Shown here piece by piece: positions 16,875 through 26,738 of a DNA stretch of 64,000 nucleotides (the first letter of the stretch is position 1; the number at the start of each line of letters is the position of its first letter). Source of the DNA: Paenibacillus herberti (GTDB lineage Bacteria > Bacillota > Bacilli > Paenibacillales > Paenibacillaceae); contig NZ_NMUQ01000004.1 of assembly GCF_002233675.1 (NCBI RefSeq), positions 180,054 through 244,053 of the forward strand, given 5' to 3'. The translations under genes were made by a program, and so were the position numbers. The notes below the pieces were generated by a model. The model had not been told where the DNA came from, searched no databases, and saw only the letters and a list, made by a program, of their open reading frames with translations.

Positions 16875-17861
16875 ATGCTATTCATCAATAATGGGGACAT
16901 GCACGACCCGTCCCTTAACCTGGCGCTGGAGGAGTATGTGCTGCGCCACTTGCCTGCCGACAACGACTATCTACTCTTTTATATTAATGAGCCCTCCATC
17001 ATCATTGGCAAAAACCAGAACACGCTAGAAGAGATCAATGAAGACTATGTACGCGAGCGCGGCATCCATGTGGTTCGCAGGCTGTCGGGAGGGGGCGCGG
17101 TATATCATGACCATGGTAACCTGAACTACAGCTTCATTACCAAGGATGACGGCGAGTCGTTCCGCAACTATAAAAAATTTACCGAGCCGGTTATCGGTGC
17201 TCTTCGCTCCATGGGCGTAGAAGCTGAACTAAGCGGTCGCAACGACATTGGGGTCGGCGAGCGCAAAATCTCCGGCACAGCGCAGTTCGCCACGCGCGGG
17301 CGCATGTACACGCATGGAACGCTGCTATTTAATTCCGACATCTCTCACGTCGCTTCTGCACTCAAAGTAAATCCAGAAAAATTTAAGTCCAAGTCCACCA
17401 AGTCGGTTCGCAGTCGTGTGGCGAACATTTCGGAGTTTCTGCAGGAGCCGATGACCGTGCAGCAGTTCCGCACCCGCGTGCTGGAATCTCTATATAAAGG
17501 CGAGCCGGTTGAAACTTACGAGCTGACCGAGTCCGATTGGGAAGGTGTGCGGAAAATCGCCGAAGAACGCTATCGGAGTTGGGATTGGAATTACGGCCGT
17601 TCACCAGCTTTCAATATGCGTCAGGTCAAACGTCTAAGCGCCGGTACTTACGATGTAAGACTGAATGTGGTTGAAGGCCGCATCCAGCAAGCTTCCATTT
17701 ACGGCGATTTCTTCGGTACGGCTGAGGTTAGCGAGCTGGAAGCACGGTTCACCGGCATCCGGTACGAGCTCGACTCCGTGCGCGAGGCGCTGGACGGCGT
17801 AGAACTTACTCCCTATCTCGGACCGATGGAGCCCGATGAGTTCCTGGGGCTGCTGTTCTAA
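16875..17861 (+). CDS. lplJ: Lipoate-protein ligase
   Basis: 328-aa ligase that activates lipoate with ATP and attaches it to lipoyl domains of 2-oxoacid dehydrogenases or GcvH. The catalytic domain shows RRLSGGGAVYHD at about 69-80 and SGRNDIGVGERKISGTAQ with the lipoyl-AMP-binding Lys. The C-terminal accessory domain is present (WDWNYGRSPAFN). Length and motifs match B. subtilis LplJ closely as I recall it. GGAGGAG precedes the ATG and a very strong terminator follows, so it is monocistronic. Confidence 0.96.
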   Translation: MLFINNGDMHDPSLNLALEEYVLRHLPADNDYLLFYINEPSIIIGKNQNTLEEINEDYVRERGIHVVRRLSGGGAVYHDHGNLNYSFITKDDGESFRNYKKFTEPVIGALRSMGVEAELSGRNDIGVGERKISGTAQFATRGRMYTHGTLLFNSDISHVASALKVNPEKFKSKSTKSVRSRVANISEFLQEPMTVQQFRTRVLESLYKGEPVETYELTESDWEGVRKIAEERYRSWDWNYGRSPAFNMRQVKRLSAGTYDVRLNVVEGRIQQASIYGDFFGTAEVSELEARFTGIRYELDSVREALDGVELTPYLGPMEPDEFLGLLF

Positions 17862-17877
17862 TTAAACATTGTCTAAG

Positions 17878-17917
17878 GAGCAAAGCTCCCGTCACGGTGA
17901 CGGGAGCTTTGCTCTTT
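17878..17917 (+). terminator. Strong Rho-independent terminator
   Basis: GAGCAAAGCTCCCGTCA and TGACGGGAGCTTTGCTC form a perfect 17-bp stem, followed by TTT. It ends lplJ. Confidence 0.9.
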
Positions 17918-17966
17918 GCTATTTCGATAAGCGTGCTCACAAAGTCATCTGTTCCCCCAACGCTAA

Positions 17967-18368
17967 TCAACCAAACTGAATCACCCGGTTGTTATCACGC
18001 TGGAACTCTTGGTACCTGCTGCCCCGGAACGTGAGCTTGCCGACATCCCCCTCAGCAAGCTGACCGAAGTCGCGCCCGCTGACCGTAAACTCCATCCGAT
18101 CCCCGCTCTCCACTTCGAAGGTTGCGTAATAATCGGTAAATGTCTGCTGATTCTGCCCTTCCTCATAGGGCTGCTGGCTGCGCACCCTGGATCGTTTGCT
18201 GACAACGGCCGCCTTAACCGAGAGAAGCGGCTGAGCGTTGTTCCGGCTCCAGCTCATATAAGACTTCAGCAGGCCTGCGCCGATTATGACCGCTATGACC
18301 GCAATCAGAATCGTCAGCGTTGTTCCCGCCGCCGAAAAGATCGAATCAATGCCCGAATCGGTTCCCAT
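17967..18368 (-). CDS. DUF2500-like membrane protein
   Basis: 133-aa protein with one N-terminal membrane helix (TLTILIAVIAVIIGAGLL, about residues 16-33) and a beta-rich cytoplasmic or surface domain. The segment YYATFEVESGDRMEF..LAEGDVGKLTFRG fits the DUF2500 family. The start at 18368 has GAGGAGGG; a reading from 18416 has none. Function unknown. No partner gene is adjacent. Confidence 0.82.
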   Translation of the reverse strand: MGTDSGIDSIFSAAGTTLTILIAVIAVIIGAGLLKSYMSWSRNNAQPLLSVKAAVVSKRSRVRSQQPYEEGQNQQTFTDYYATFEVESGDRMEFTVSGRDFGQLAEGDVGKLTFRGSRYQEFQRDNNRVIQFG

Positions 18369-18508
18369 TCCCGTTCCCTCCTCAGATGACTGGCCTGATG
18401 CTGTCCTTAGTCCCATTTTATGTTGGAGCGATCCCTATATATTCGAAAGGATTAGGGAAGCCCGTCCAGATTCATAAGCGCGAAGCACCGGCAACGTTCA
18501 GCCCAATG

Positions 18509-18546
18509 AAAAAAAAGAGCAGACTCTCTCGCCAGAGAGAATCTGC
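18509..18546 (-). terminator. Terminator of the opp operon
   Basis: On the minus strand GCAGATTCTCTC pairs with GAGAGAGTCTGC (one mismatch) around a TGGC loop, then a run of eight T residues. Confidence 0.85.
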
Positions 18547-18572
18547 CCTTCACCTTTAGAGTCAATATTGGC

Positions 18573-19601
18573 TTAACCCATGCTCATTGCTGCCATTTTT
18601 TCAAAAGCGCCTTCCTCAACAAGCGGGAAGTGGCAAGCCACTTGGCGTCCAGGCAAAACCTCGCGAATCAGCGGCTCCTCCGCTTTGCAGCGATCCTTAG
18701 CCATCGGGCAACGCGGGTGGAAACGGCAGCCAGATGGCGGATTGGCTGGTGAAGGCACATCGCCCTTCAGGATGATCCGCCCGCGCTTAAGCGCCGGATT
18801 CGGGCGCGGAATCGAAGATAGCAGCGCTGCCGTATACGGATGCAGCGGCTTGTTGTACACTTCCTCAGTCGGTCCGACCTCAGCCATTTTTCCTAAGTAC
18901 ATCACGCCAACGCGGTCAGATATATGCCGAACAACGTTCAAACCGTGCGCGATGAACAGGAACGTCAGCCCTAACTCGCGCTGCAGGCGGGCAAGCAGGT
19001 TAAGCACCTGGGACTGAACCGATACGTCCAGGGCACTGACCGCTTCATCGGCCACGATGAACTTTGGATTCAGCGCAATCGCTCGCGCGATACCGATCCG
19101 CTGCCGCTGGCCGCCTGAGAACTCATGCGGGTAGCGGTTACGACGGTTAGCGTCTAAGCCAACAAGCTCCATCAGCTCCACAACACGGGCTTCGATTTCT
19201 CTGGGCTTCATATTGGTATGAACTTTAAGCGGCTCCCCGATGATGTCGCTGATAAGGAAACGTGGATTCAGAGAACCAAATGGATCTTGGAAAATAATTT
19301 GCAGATCCTGACGCAGGCCGCGAAGCTCCGAGGAGCCTAGCGTATGAATGTTCTTTCCAGCGTAGATCACTTCGCCATCGGAAGCGCTCTGCAGGCGGAG
19401 AATTACCCTGCCAAGCGTTGATTTACCACAGCCGGATTCACCAACAAGGCCGAAGGTCTCCCCTTTTTTGATTGCCAGGGAAATATCATCAACCGCTTTA
19501 ACCTGGCCGACAACACGACTGAGCAGCCCTTTTTTAATGGGGAAGTATTTTTTGATGTTTTTGACCTCTATTAGCGTCTCATTAGACAGCTGTCTGCTCA
19601 T
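18573..19601 (-). CDS. oppF: Oligopeptide ABC transporter ATPase, OppF type
   Basis: 342-aa ATP-binding subunit of a peptide/nickel-type importer. Walker [10 protein letters not shown] (54-62), signature FSGGQRQR (161-168) and Walker B ending in catalytic Glu186 are present, with the C-terminal oligopeptide-transporter extension rich in Cys (CRFHPRCP). Oddities: the H-loop reads AHG rather than AHD (Gly220), and Walker B is followed by DEAVSALD rather than the usual DEPVSALD. Both are next to catalytic residues but do not remove them. It overlaps the OppD-type gene by 4 bp and is last in the operon. Confidence 0.93.
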   Translation of the reverse strand: MSRQLSNETLIEVKNIKKYFPIKKGLLSRVVGQVKAVDDISLAIKKGETFGLVGESGCGKSTLGRVILRLQSASDGEVIYAGKNIHTLGSSELRGLRQDLQIIFQDPFGSLNPRFLISDIIGEPLKVHTNMKPREIEARVVELMELVGLDANRRNRYPHEFSGGQRQRIGIARAIALNPKFIVADEAVSALDVSVQSQVLNLLARLQRELGLTFLFIAHGLNVVRHISDRVGVMYLGKMAEVGPTEEVYNKPLHPYTAALLSSIPRPNPALKRGRIILKGDVPSPANPPSGCRFHPRCPMAKDRCKAEEPLIREVLPGRQVACHFPLVEEGAFEKMAAMSMG

Positions 19602-20635
19602 ACTCTAACCTCCCCGTGCGCAATCGCCGCTCCTGCAGGAGACACAATCGAGTCGCCCCCATGCTCCTCATACAGCCAGCAGGCCGCCTTGTGATCCTGA
19701 CCCAGTTGGAAAAAGCCTGGCTCTTGCTTGCGGCAAATGTCCATCGCGTGAGTGCAACGAGGATGGAAGCGACATCCGGTCGGCAGCTCATTGATTCGCG
19801 GGATATTGCCTTTAATCGTATAGAGCTCCTCACCGTGGCTATCTTCAAAACCAGGTATCGACTTCAGCAAACCGACCGTATAGGGATGGCTTGGTTTCGC
19901 GAAAATTTCATGGACGGAGCCTTCCTCCATAATACCGCCAGCATACATGACCACGATACGATCCGCCATCTCGGCGGCTACACCCATATCATGAGTAATC
20001 ATGATGATAGACATATCGTTGTTCTTTTTGAGCTGTTGCAGCAGGTCCAGAATTTGCGCCTGCACAGTTACGTCAAGCGCCGTCGTAGGTTCGTCCGCGA
20101 TCAGCAGCTCTGGCTGGCATGCCAAGGCAATCGCGATAACAACACGCTGGCACATACCGCCGGACAGCTCATGGGGATACTGCCTAGCCCGTACTTCAGG
20201 AGATGGAATTCCCACCTGGCGCAGTAAATCAACGGCCGCTTTCATCGCCTCTTTATCCGATTTGTTCTGATGCAGTCGCAAGCTTTCGGCAATCTGCTCT
20301 CCAACCATAAATACCGGATTGAGCGAGCTCATGGGATCCTGGAAAATCATCGCAATCCGATTTCCACGGATTTTGCGCATCTCCTCCTGGCTTTTCGTCG
20401 AAAGCACTTCTCCATTAAATTTGATGTCGCCTTCCAAAATCATACCGCCGGCATAGTCAATGAGCCGCATGACAGCAAGCGAGGTTACGCTTTTTCCGCT
20501 TCCCGATTCGCCTACGATACAAAGAGTCTGGCCTTTTTCCAGGTCGAACGAGATCCGATCCGTTGCCTTCACGATATCTGTGTTCACCAGGAATCCGGCG
20601 GTCATTTGGTTGACTTCGAGAATTTTGCGCGCCAT
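19598..20635 (-). CDS. oppD: Oligopeptide ABC transporter ATPase, OppD type
   Basis: 345-aa ATP-binding partner of the OppF-type subunit. Walker A GESGSGKS (42-49), Q-loop [10 protein letters not shown], signature LSGGM (157-161) and [15 protein letters not shown] are intact. The residue after the signature is Cys162 where Arg is usual (LSGGMRQR). The C-terminal Cys-containing extension (CRFHPRCT) is present. It overlaps the upstream permease gene by 34 bp and the downstream ATPase gene by 4 bp. Confidence 0.94.
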   Translation of the reverse strand: MARKILEVNQMTAGFLVNTDIVKATDRISFDLEKGQTLCIVGESGSGKSVTSLAVMRLIDYAGGMILEGDIKFNGEVLSTKSQEEMRKIRGNRIAMIFQDPMSSLNPVFMVGEQIAESLRLHQNKSDKEAMKAAVDLLRQVGIPSPEVRARQYPHELSGGMCQRVVIAIALACQPELLIADEPTTALDVTVQAQILDLLQQLKKNNDMSIIMITHDMGVAAEMADRIVVMYAGGIMEEGSVHEIFAKPSHPYTVGLLKSIPGFEDSHGEELYTIKGNIPRINELPTGCRFHPRCTHAMDICRKQEPGFFQLGQDHKAACWLYEEHGGDSIVSPAGAAIAHGEVRV

Positions 20636-21576
20636 TGTTCCAGCCTCCTTGGGGAAAGATGCATCTTCTGACGGGGATCCAGAGCATCGCGAATGCCATC
20701 GCCGATGAAGTTAACCGCTAGTACAACGATGAAGATGCAAAGACCGGGATAAACGCCCTGCATCGGATCAATAAGCATGAACTCTTGAGCTTTGCTGAGC
20801 ATCTGGCCCCAGCTTGTATCCGGCGGCTGAATGCCCAGACCGAGATAGGAAAGACCTGATTCCGCCAAAATAGCGCCTCCAACCATCAATGTTGCGTTAA
20901 CGATAATCGGGAAGCTTGCATTACGCAGCAAGTGACGGAAAATGATGCCCCAGCTCGATACGCCGATCGCCTTCGCCGCTTCCACGTACTGCATCTCGCG
21001 CAGCTGCAGGAAGGTGCCGCGGACGAGTCGGGCGACGCCCATCCAGCTAGTAAAGATCATAATCAATATCATGTAGGTGAACTCTGAGCCAAAAATAGCA
21101 AGAATGAGAATGTTCAGGAACAGAAGCGGCACGGAATACATGACGTCGACTGCGCGCATAAAAATAACATCAATCCATCCGCCGAAATATCCAGATATGG
21201 CTCCAATTAATGTGCCAATGATGACAGCCCCTGCGGCCACGGAGAAACCTACCGTTAATGAAACCTGCGAGCCATAAAGCAAGCGGGAGAAAATATCACG
21301 GCCCAATTCATCAGTCCCGAGAATATGGCCATCTACGAAGGGTTTTATGCCAGCGCCCATCATATCCGTTTTCGCCGGATCAAAAGGAGCAATCAGACGG
21401 GCAAATATAGCTAAGATTACAAATATCATAAGTGTAATCAAGCCAATCATCGCGTAGGGGTTTCTTCTGAATTTCCTCCATGTCAGCGCCCATGGACCTG
21501 GGGGCCTCTTGGCCTTGCCGAGCTTAGTAGCGGGAAGCTTCGCTTCGTTAGGTGTATGCTCCAAATTTACGCTCAT
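20602..21576 (-). CDS. oppC: Oligopeptide ABC transporter permease, OppC type
   Basis: 324-aa inner-membrane permease. A cytoplasmic N-terminus (about 40 residues) precedes a first helix, the OppC_N-type LGTDELGRDIFSRLLYG segment, and the BPD_transp_1 core with the EAA-type coupling loop (EAAKAIGVSSWGIIFRHLL). About six membrane helices. It ends inside the OppD-type gene and starts inside the OppB-type gene (4-bp ATGA overlap), so the four transporter genes are translationally coupled. Confidence 0.95.
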   Translation of the reverse strand: MSVNLEHTPNEAKLPATKLGKAKRPPGPWALTWRKFRRNPYAMIGLITLMIFVILAIFARLIAPFDPAKTDMMGAGIKPFVDGHILGTDELGRDIFSRLLYGSQVSLTVGFSVAAGAVIIGTLIGAISGYFGGWIDVIFMRAVDVMYSVPLLFLNILILAIFGSEFTYMILIMIFTSWMGVARLVRGTFLQLREMQYVEAAKAIGVSSWGIIFRHLLRNASFPIIVNATLMVGGAILAESGLSYLGLGIQPPDTSWGQMLSKAQEFMLIDPMQGVYPGLCIFIVVLAVNFIGDGIRDALDPRQKMHLSPRRLEQWRAKFSKSTK

Positions 21577-22538
21577 GCTTTGCCTCCCTTGCCAAGCTGC
21601 ACGCGTGGATCAACAACGGCATATAAGATGTCAGCAACAAGATTGCCGATTACGACAAATACAGCGCTAAGCAGTGTTATCGCCATCAAAACCGAATACT
21701 CTCGAGAATTGGCCATTTCCACAAACAACCGTCCCATTCCCGGCCAGTTGAAGACCGCTTCCGTGAGCGCAGCTCCTCCAACAAGGATGGACAAATCCAA
21801 GCCAATAAGCGTAATGACCGGGATAAGGGCATTGCGTAAAGCGTGACGGAACACAACCTTATTTTCTTTGACTCCTTTGGCTCGCGCTGTACGAATATAG
21901 TCTTGTTCAAGCACTTCCAGCATGCTGGCACGAGAGTACTTGAGATACCCGGCCAGAAATCCAAGCGTCAAAACGCTTACAGGAAGCACTAAATGTTGAA
22001 TTAAATCCATCATATTTCCTTCTTTGCCCATCGTGTACATATCCGATAGAGGAAGCCAGTCCAATTTAAGAGAGAAGAAGCTTTGCAAAATAATGCCGAA
22101 CCAGAATGTCGGCATCGCAAACCCGACATAGGAAATAAACGAAGCCGTCTGATCAGACACACCGTATTCCTTGGTGCTGTTGTAAATGCCCCAAGGTATC
22201 GCAATAATGAGCGAGAGTATCCAGGCTACGCTCATTAATATGATCGTATTTTTGACGGTAGGCCAGAGAATCTCTCCTACTGGAATATTGTTCTTGAAGG
22301 TAGTGCCAAGATCGCCAGTGACAATATTGCCAAGCCAATTAAAGTACTGAATAGGAATCGGGCGGTCCAGGCCAAGCTGTTCCGCTCTAATTTGACCTGC
22401 TTCTATAGATAGTCCAGGGGATAAAAAGATTTGAGTCGGTCCTCCAGGAGCAGCGTGAATAAGCCCAAATGTAAACACAGTAATGAGAAATAACACTAAG
22501 ACAGATTGCAACGTCCGTCGAATAATATACTCGCCCAT
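21573..22538 (-). CDS. oppB: Oligopeptide ABC transporter permease, OppB type
   Basis: 321-aa permease starting MGEYIIRRTLQSVLVLFL. The first helix is followed by the family's periplasmic segment and the core with the coupling loop (YIRTARAKGVKENKVVFRHAL). The start at 22538 has a perfect AAGGAGG; a 29-codon longer reading from 22625 lacks one. It is separated from the substrate-binding protein gene by 189 bp containing a hairpin that may set the binding protein to permease ratio. Confidence 0.95.
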   Translation of the reverse strand: MGEYIIRRTLQSVLVLFLITVFTFGLIHAAPGGPTQIFLSPGLSIEAGQIRAEQLGLDRPIPIQYFNWLGNIVTGDLGTTFKNNIPVGEILWPTVKNTIILMSVAWILSLIIAIPWGIYNSTKEYGVSDQTASFISYVGFAMPTFWFGIILQSFFSLKLDWLPLSDMYTMGKEGNMMDLIQHLVLPVSVLTLGFLAGYLKYSRASMLEVLEQDYIRTARAKGVKENKVVFRHALRNALIPVITLIGLDLSILVGGAALTEAVFNWPGMGRLFVEMANSREYSVLMAITLLSAVFVVIGNLVADILYAVVDPRVQLGKGGKA

Positions 22539-22670
22539 AAGGCTGCTCCTCCTTAAGTAAACTGGGTAGCCGGCTTTGCGCTGTGCAGAACCTGCATTCA
22601 AGATGACTGCTGTCCGGTTACGCACAGGGCAAAACCGTCTCTGTTAGCGGTCAAGATCGAGAAAGTAGAA

Positions 22671-22697
22671 AGGAGGAAGGACGCTGCCCTTCCTCCT
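22671..22697 (-). promoter_or_regulatory. Intercistronic hairpin between oppA and oppB
   Basis: AGGAGGAAGG and CCTTCCTCCT form a perfect 10-bp stem with a 7-base loop in the oppA-oppB gap. On the minus strand it is followed by only a broken T-tract (TTCTACTTT), as expected for a leaky terminator or an mRNA 3'-end stabiliser that keeps the binding protein in excess. Confidence 0.6.
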
Positions 22698-22727
22698 CGT
22701 TTTTGTGAAGCCAACTGTTGAACTTGT

Positions 22728-24497
22728 TTATTTAGCGTCCTCGACCCACCATTTGTTGACGCCGAAGAAGGCGCCATATGGGAGAGCAGCTACAGGGGTG
22801 TCTTCTGCAGCAAATTTGACGCGTGGTCCGATTACTTCCGGCGTACCATACTGGTAAAGGAATACATATGGCAAGTTGGTTGAAATTTGCTGAGCGACCT
22901 GTTTGTAGATTTCTTTGCGCTTCGCTTGATCCGTCGTGGAGTAACCTTCAATCCATAACTTATCGAGCGTTGGGTTGTTATACCAGCCAGAGTTTTGACC
23001 ATTCGGCGGGAAATACTTCGCCGAGAATACGGACTCGCTGTCAGGATCTGGGCTGTTCAGAGACCATGCCTGCAGGGCTGCCTGGTATTTACCAGGTGTA
23101 ATATTCTGCTCGATCCACGAGGAGAAATCGATACCCTTCGTCGATACTTTGATGCCAATATCCTTAAGGTTGTCTTGGATAACGGTGGACACTTGCTCGC
23201 GGCGGCTATTGCCAGCGTTATATTGCAGTTCGAACTCGAACTCAACTTTGTTTTTGTCGACGGTACCGTTGCCGTTTGTATCTTTCCAGCCGTCTTCGGC
23301 AAGCAGTTGCTTCGCTTTTTCAACATTATAGTCGTAAGCAACAGCATCGGCGCCTGGATCAGCCCATGTTCCCGGCAGGAATGGAGCATTCAGCGCTTGG
23401 CCTGTGCCTTTGAGAATGTTGTCAAGCATGCCTTGGCGGTTGAGCGAGTAAGCGATAGCTTGGCGGGTTTTTTCGCCGGTGAATGGGGATTCCTTGCCGC
23501 CGAAATTCATTTTGTTGAAGTTGAAGCTCATGAATTCATACAGCGGACCCGGAGCCAGCAGAACGTTCAGTCCTTTGGATTTAACTGCCTCTACCGAAGT
23601 GACCGGGATGGCGCCAACGAGGTCTATATCGCCTTTAATGATGGCTTGAACGTTCGTATTCTGATCGGCGTATACTTTGTGGATGACTTTCTCAATGTTG
23701 ACGTCATTCGTATCTTTGGCCCAATAGTTGGCATCCTTATCCAAGATATTGTATTGCTTTTGTTTCCACTCCGTCCATTTCCAAGGACCATTCGACACCG
23801 TTACAGCAGGATCTTTACCGTAAGCATGGTTTTGAAGTTCCTTGACCGGGACGTCCTTCAGGATGTGAGAGGGCACAACCGCCGTAACAAGGTTATTAAG
23901 GAATGGAGCAAACACCGACTTCATCGTAATTTTGGCCGTTTGGGCATCAACGACTTCAACCTTATCCACTTTGTCAAAGGTGCTGATTCCAGGTGAAGCG
24001 GCCACAGGATCTTTGATCGTGTTGATATAGAAGGCAATGTCTTCCGCTGTTACAGGCTGGCCATCGTTCCATTTGGCGTTAGCCTTAAGCTTCAGCGTGT
24101 ACGTCAAATTGTCAGCTGAAATCTCAGGAAGACTTTCCAGCAGAGACCAAGGCTCGGCGACTACATCCCCATCTTTGTTGTAGTCCAGGAGATTCGCAAA
24201 CATGAAGTAGGCAACATCGCCTGAAGAAGTGTCAGCAATATAGAGCGGGTTCACCATTACGATATCGGTGAAAGTTCCGACCGTCAGCGTGCCGCCCTTT
24301 TTAGGACCTGCCGTCTCTACTGCGCCAGCGTTGTTCGCTGCAGCAGCATTGTTTGCTGCACCATCATTTGTCACCGGCGTATTTGTGCCTGCACCAGTGT
24401 TGTTGCTACCTGCGTTGTTGCCGCAGCCTGCTGCAATGACGCTCATAACGGACAAGCCTGCAATCATGGTTTTCCACTTTAACGATGAAGCTGCCAC
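22728..24497 (-). CDS. oppA: Oligopeptide-binding lipoprotein (SBP family 5)
   Basis: 589-aa solute-binding lipoprotein of the OppA/DppE/AppA family. A GTG start at 24497 is chosen because AAGGGGG lies 8 bases upstream; the ATG nine codons earlier has no ribosome site. The signal peptide ends in a lipobox (IAAGC, lipidated Cys25) and is followed by a low-complexity Asn/Ala/Gly/Thr linker to about residue 70. The mature domain follows (KKGGTLTVGTFTDI, ANAKWNDGQPVTAEDI). It delivers peptides to the transporter encoded downstream. The specific peptide class is unknown. Confidence 0.94.
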   Translation of the reverse strand: MAASSLKWKTMIAGLSVMSVIAAGCGNNAGSNNTGAGTNTPVTNDGAANNAAAANNAGAVETAGPKKGGTLTVGTFTDIVMVNPLYIADTSSGDVAYFMFANLLDYNKDGDVVAEPWSLLESLPEISADNLTYTLKLKANAKWNDGQPVTAEDIAFYINTIKDPVAASPGISTFDKVDKVEVVDAQTAKITMKSVFAPFLNNLVTAVVPSHILKDVPVKELQNHAYGKDPAVTVSNGPWKWTEWKQKQYNILDKDANYWAKDTNDVNIEKVIHKVYADQNTNVQAIIKGDIDLVGAIPVTSVEAVKSKGLNVLLAPGPLYEFMSFNFNKMNFGGKESPFTGEKTRQAIAYSLNRQGMLDNILKGTGQALNAPFLPGTWADPGADAVAYDYNVEKAKQLLAEDGWKDTNGNGTVDKNKVEFEFELQYNAGNSRREQVSTVIQDNLKDIGIKVSTKGIDFSSWIEQNITPGKYQAALQAWSLNSPDPDSESVFSAKYFPPNGQNSGWYNNPTLDKLWIEGYSTTDQAKRKEIYKQVAQQISTNLPYVFLYQYGTPEVIGPRVKFAAEDTPVAALPYGAFFGVNKWWVEDAK

Positions 24498-25069
24498 TCC
24501 ACATTCCCCCTTGGCTCTAGCCATACAAGTGTTTTTCCGGTCTCATTGTAGCACCTTTTTTAATGTTAGAATATAGATTCGTCTGAAAATAATTAAAATT
24601 TTATTAATTGTATATTTATTCATCTAAACCTTTTATGTAGGATAACGCTTTCACTCTTGTCACTGTAAGGTTTAAGGCGCTTTTTAATCGACATAGTTTT
24701 ATGTTTTAAGTATGCGAAGTTTAGGATATTCAAGCAAAATGTCAACAAAATTGACGTTTTATTTTCGTTTCGAAACCGAATTATACACTAGTATAAAACG
24801 AGTATAATTACCATTACTATTTTGCATATTTTTGAATTTTCATTGTAACGCTTTAACGCAACATATAATTAATACGTTAACATAGTATTGTAAATCTCTT
24901 TCTATAATTACCCTATAATTTACATGATGTGCCATTAACCTGAAGCTTAAGACCTACTGTTTTTCCCCTTTTATATGTCTTCAGACGGAATCCGATTATA
25001 CATTCAGACACAAAAAAAGACCCCGTACAGGGGTCTTAACTCGAGTCATTTCTATTCTAATTTAGTCTA
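24498..25069. other. AT-rich intergenic region upstream of the opp operon
   Basis: About 570 bp, much more AT-rich than the surroundings. It should hold the opp promoter on the minus strand. A TACAAT -10 match (complement of 24545-24550) is the best candidate, but its -35 is poor. Inverted short motifs (TGTCAA..TTGACG near 24740-24756) may be regulator sites. No gene is visible. A terminator for the peptidase gene lies at the far end. Confidence 0.5.
25012..25037 (-). terminator. Rho-independent terminator
   Basis: On the minus strand AAGACCCC pairs with GGGGTCTT around TGTA, then a T-run. It ends the M42 peptidase gene. Confidence 0.85.
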
Positions 25070-26140
25070 TTACCGGGACAAAATCGTCTCAAAAACGCCC
25101 CTGTCGATCTTGCGGACGAGCGTAAATAGCAGTTCCTTCGCCGCTTCATAGTCCTCAATATGCATGATGGAAGCTGCTGTATGGATATAACGAGCCGGCA
25201 AGCCGATGACTGCAGAAGGAACGCCGATCCCGGACAGATGAACCTGCCCAGCATCCGTACCGCCTTGCGAGAAATAATATTGATAACGAATGCCGTTATC
25301 CTCGGCTGTGTCGCGGATCAGCTCCACCAGCCCCCGGTGTGTAATCATGCCGGGATCCTGCACACGCAGCAAAGCTCCCTTGCCAAGCTGGCCCATCGCA
25401 TTTTTATCACCGGTCGCATCGGCCGCAGGACTGGCGTCTAGCGCCAGGAACAGATCAGGCTGCACCAGATTGGCTGCCGTGCGCGCTCCACGCAGGCCGA
25501 CTTCCTCCTGAACGGTGGCTCCGGTATAGATCACATTGGGATGCTCGCTTCCCTTCAATTCCTTGGCCAGCTCCAGCGCCAGCCCTACCCCATAGCGGTT
25601 GTCCCAGGCTTTAGCCATAATCTTTTTCGGATTCGCCATAACCGTGAAGGGACAAACGGGTACGATCGCTTGTCCAGGGCGGATGCCCATCTCAAATGCT
25701 TCGTCACGGCTGTCTGCGCCGACGTCCAGGTACATCGTCTTGATCTCTACCACCTTGCTGCGCGAAGCGTCATCCAACAAATGAGGCGGTGTTGAGCCAA
25801 TTACGCCGATAACCGTACCTTTGTCCGTCACAACCTCCATGCGCTGCGCCAGCATCGTCTGAGCGTTCCAGCCGCCGAGCGTTACAAATTTCAGCATTCC
25901 GCTCTCTGTAATAGACGTAACCATAAGGCCAACCTCGTCCATATGACCGGCTACCATAATTCGCGGTCCTTCTTCATTGCCGCGGAATACGCCGAATACA
26001 CTGCCGAGCCGATCGTATACGAGCTCATCGGTGCTCTGCTTCAGCTCCGTCTCCACGAACTGCCGAAGCTCCCGTTCCTGCCCTGGAACGGCTCTCATTT
26101 CCGTAATCTTACGGAACAGCTCCATTGTTTCCTGATTCAT
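25070..26140 (-). CDS. M42-family metallo-aminopeptidase
   Basis: 356-aa peptidase of the M42 (glutamyl aminopeptidase / endoglucanase-annotated FrvX) family. The metal and catalytic residues are visible in AGHMDEVG (first His/Asp), [17 protein letters not shown] (Glu pair), LALDAS, and the C-terminal [12 protein letters not shown] (last His). The start at 26140 has AGGAGG 11 bases upstream; a reading eight codons longer has none. It probably trims peptides in the cytoplasm, consistent with the oligopeptide importer encoded nearby, though the two are separately terminated. Confidence 0.93.
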   Translation of the reverse strand: MNQETMELFRKITEMRAVPGQERELRQFVETELKQSTDELVYDRLGSVFGVFRGNEEGPRIMVAGHMDEVGLMVTSITESGMLKFVTLGGWNAQTMLAQRMEVVTDKGTVIGVIGSTPPHLLDDASRSKVVEIKTMYLDVGADSRDEAFEMGIRPGQAIVPVCPFTVMANPKKIMAKAWDNRYGVGLALELAKELKGSEHPNVIYTGATVQEEVGLRGARTAANLVQPDLFLALDASPAADATGDKNAMGQLGKGALLRVQDPGMITHRGLVELIRDTAEDNGIRYQYYFSQGGTDAGQVHLSGIGVPSAVIGLPARYIHTAASIMHIEDYEAAKELLFTLVRKIDRGVFETILSR

Positions 26141-26263
26141 GCTATTAGCTACCTCCTGGCTCATCTAATGAATACAGTATACTGCATGAGAGCAGGTGAA
26201 GCCAAAAGCAACGCCGCTTTCCCGATCGGTTACCCATGGAGCAGTTGCTCAACGGCTGGAAAC

Positions 26264-26288
26264 AAAAAAAATCCCGCCTCAGCGGGAT
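26264..26288 (-). terminator. Terminator of the tRNA-Glu-Lys-Leu unit
   Basis: On the minus strand ATCCCGC pairs with GCGGGAT around TGAG, followed by a run of T residues. Confidence 0.88.
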
Positions 26289-26304
26289 ATATCAGTTAAA
26301 ATTA

Positions 26305-26390
26305 TGGTGCGGTAGAGAGGACTCGAACCTCCACGGGCGTACGCCCACTACCCCCTCAAGATAGCGTGTCTGCCATTCCACCACTACCGC
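26305..26390 (-). tRNA. tRNA-Leu (anticodon GAG)
   Basis: 86-nt class II tRNA with encoded CCA. Acceptor GCGGTAG pairs with CTACCGC, and the anticodon stem CTATC/GGTAG encloses TT-GAG-GG. The extra arm GTGGGCGTACGCCCGT and T-arm GGTTCGAGTCC are intact. Last of three tRNAs in its unit. Confidence 0.95.
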
Positions 26391-26411
26391 ACATTTGTAA
26401 AGTTAAAAAAC

Positions 26412-26487
26412 TGGTGAGCCATGAAGGACTCGAACCTTCGACACCCTGATTAAAAGTCAGGTGCTCTACCAACTGAGCTAATGGCTC
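26412..26487 (-). tRNA. tRNA-Lys (anticodon TTT)
   Basis: 76-nt tRNA with encoded CCA. Acceptor GAGCCAT/ATGGCTC; anticodon loop CT-TTT-AA closed by CTGA/TCAG; T-loop GGTTCGAGTCC. Middle gene of the Glu-Lys-Leu unit. Confidence 0.96.
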
Positions 26488-26497
26488 TTAAGGAAAA

Positions 26498-26572
26498 TGG
26501 TGACCCGTAGGGGATTCGAACCCCTGTTACCTCCGTGAAAGGGAGGTGTCTTAACCCCTTGACCAACGGGCC
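26498..26572 (-). tRNA. tRNA-Glu (anticodon TTC)
   Basis: 75-nt tRNA with encoded CCA. Acceptor GGCCCGT/ACGGGTC with one G-U pair; anticodon CT-TTC-AC; T-loop GGTTCGAATCC. First gene of its unit, about 44 bp after a promoter -10. Confidence 0.96.
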
Positions 26573-26615
26573 ATGATTGCTTGTCCAAAAGACATTTCTT
26601 AAATCAACATGAATG

Positions 26616-26644
26616 ATCTTAACACAGCACAATAATCAATGCAA
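26616..26644 (-). promoter_or_regulatory. Promoter of the tRNA-Glu-Lys-Leu unit
   Basis: On the minus strand TTGCAT, 17 bp, TAAGAT. It lies between the Ser tRNA terminator and the Glu tRNA, showing that the five tRNAs form two transcription units. Confidence 0.65.
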
Positions 26645-26693
26645 GCATTAATTTTCGAGGGCACCAATCAATCCATAAAACAACCGGACAAAG

Positions 26694-26715
26694 AAAAAAG
26701 ACCATTACGGTCTCT
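26694..26715 (-). terminator. Terminator of the tRNA-Asn-Ser unit
   Basis: On the minus strand AGACC pairs with GGTCT around GTAAT, followed by a T-run. The stem is short (5 bp). Confidence 0.65.
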
Positions 26716-26738
26716 TCTTCATCAAACTTAAAAGAAGA

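Noticed and set aside
22995-23996. 333-codon plus-strand ORF opposite oppA
   Set aside because: It lies wholly within the well-supported binding-protein gene on the other strand, has no family motif and no ribosome-binding site.
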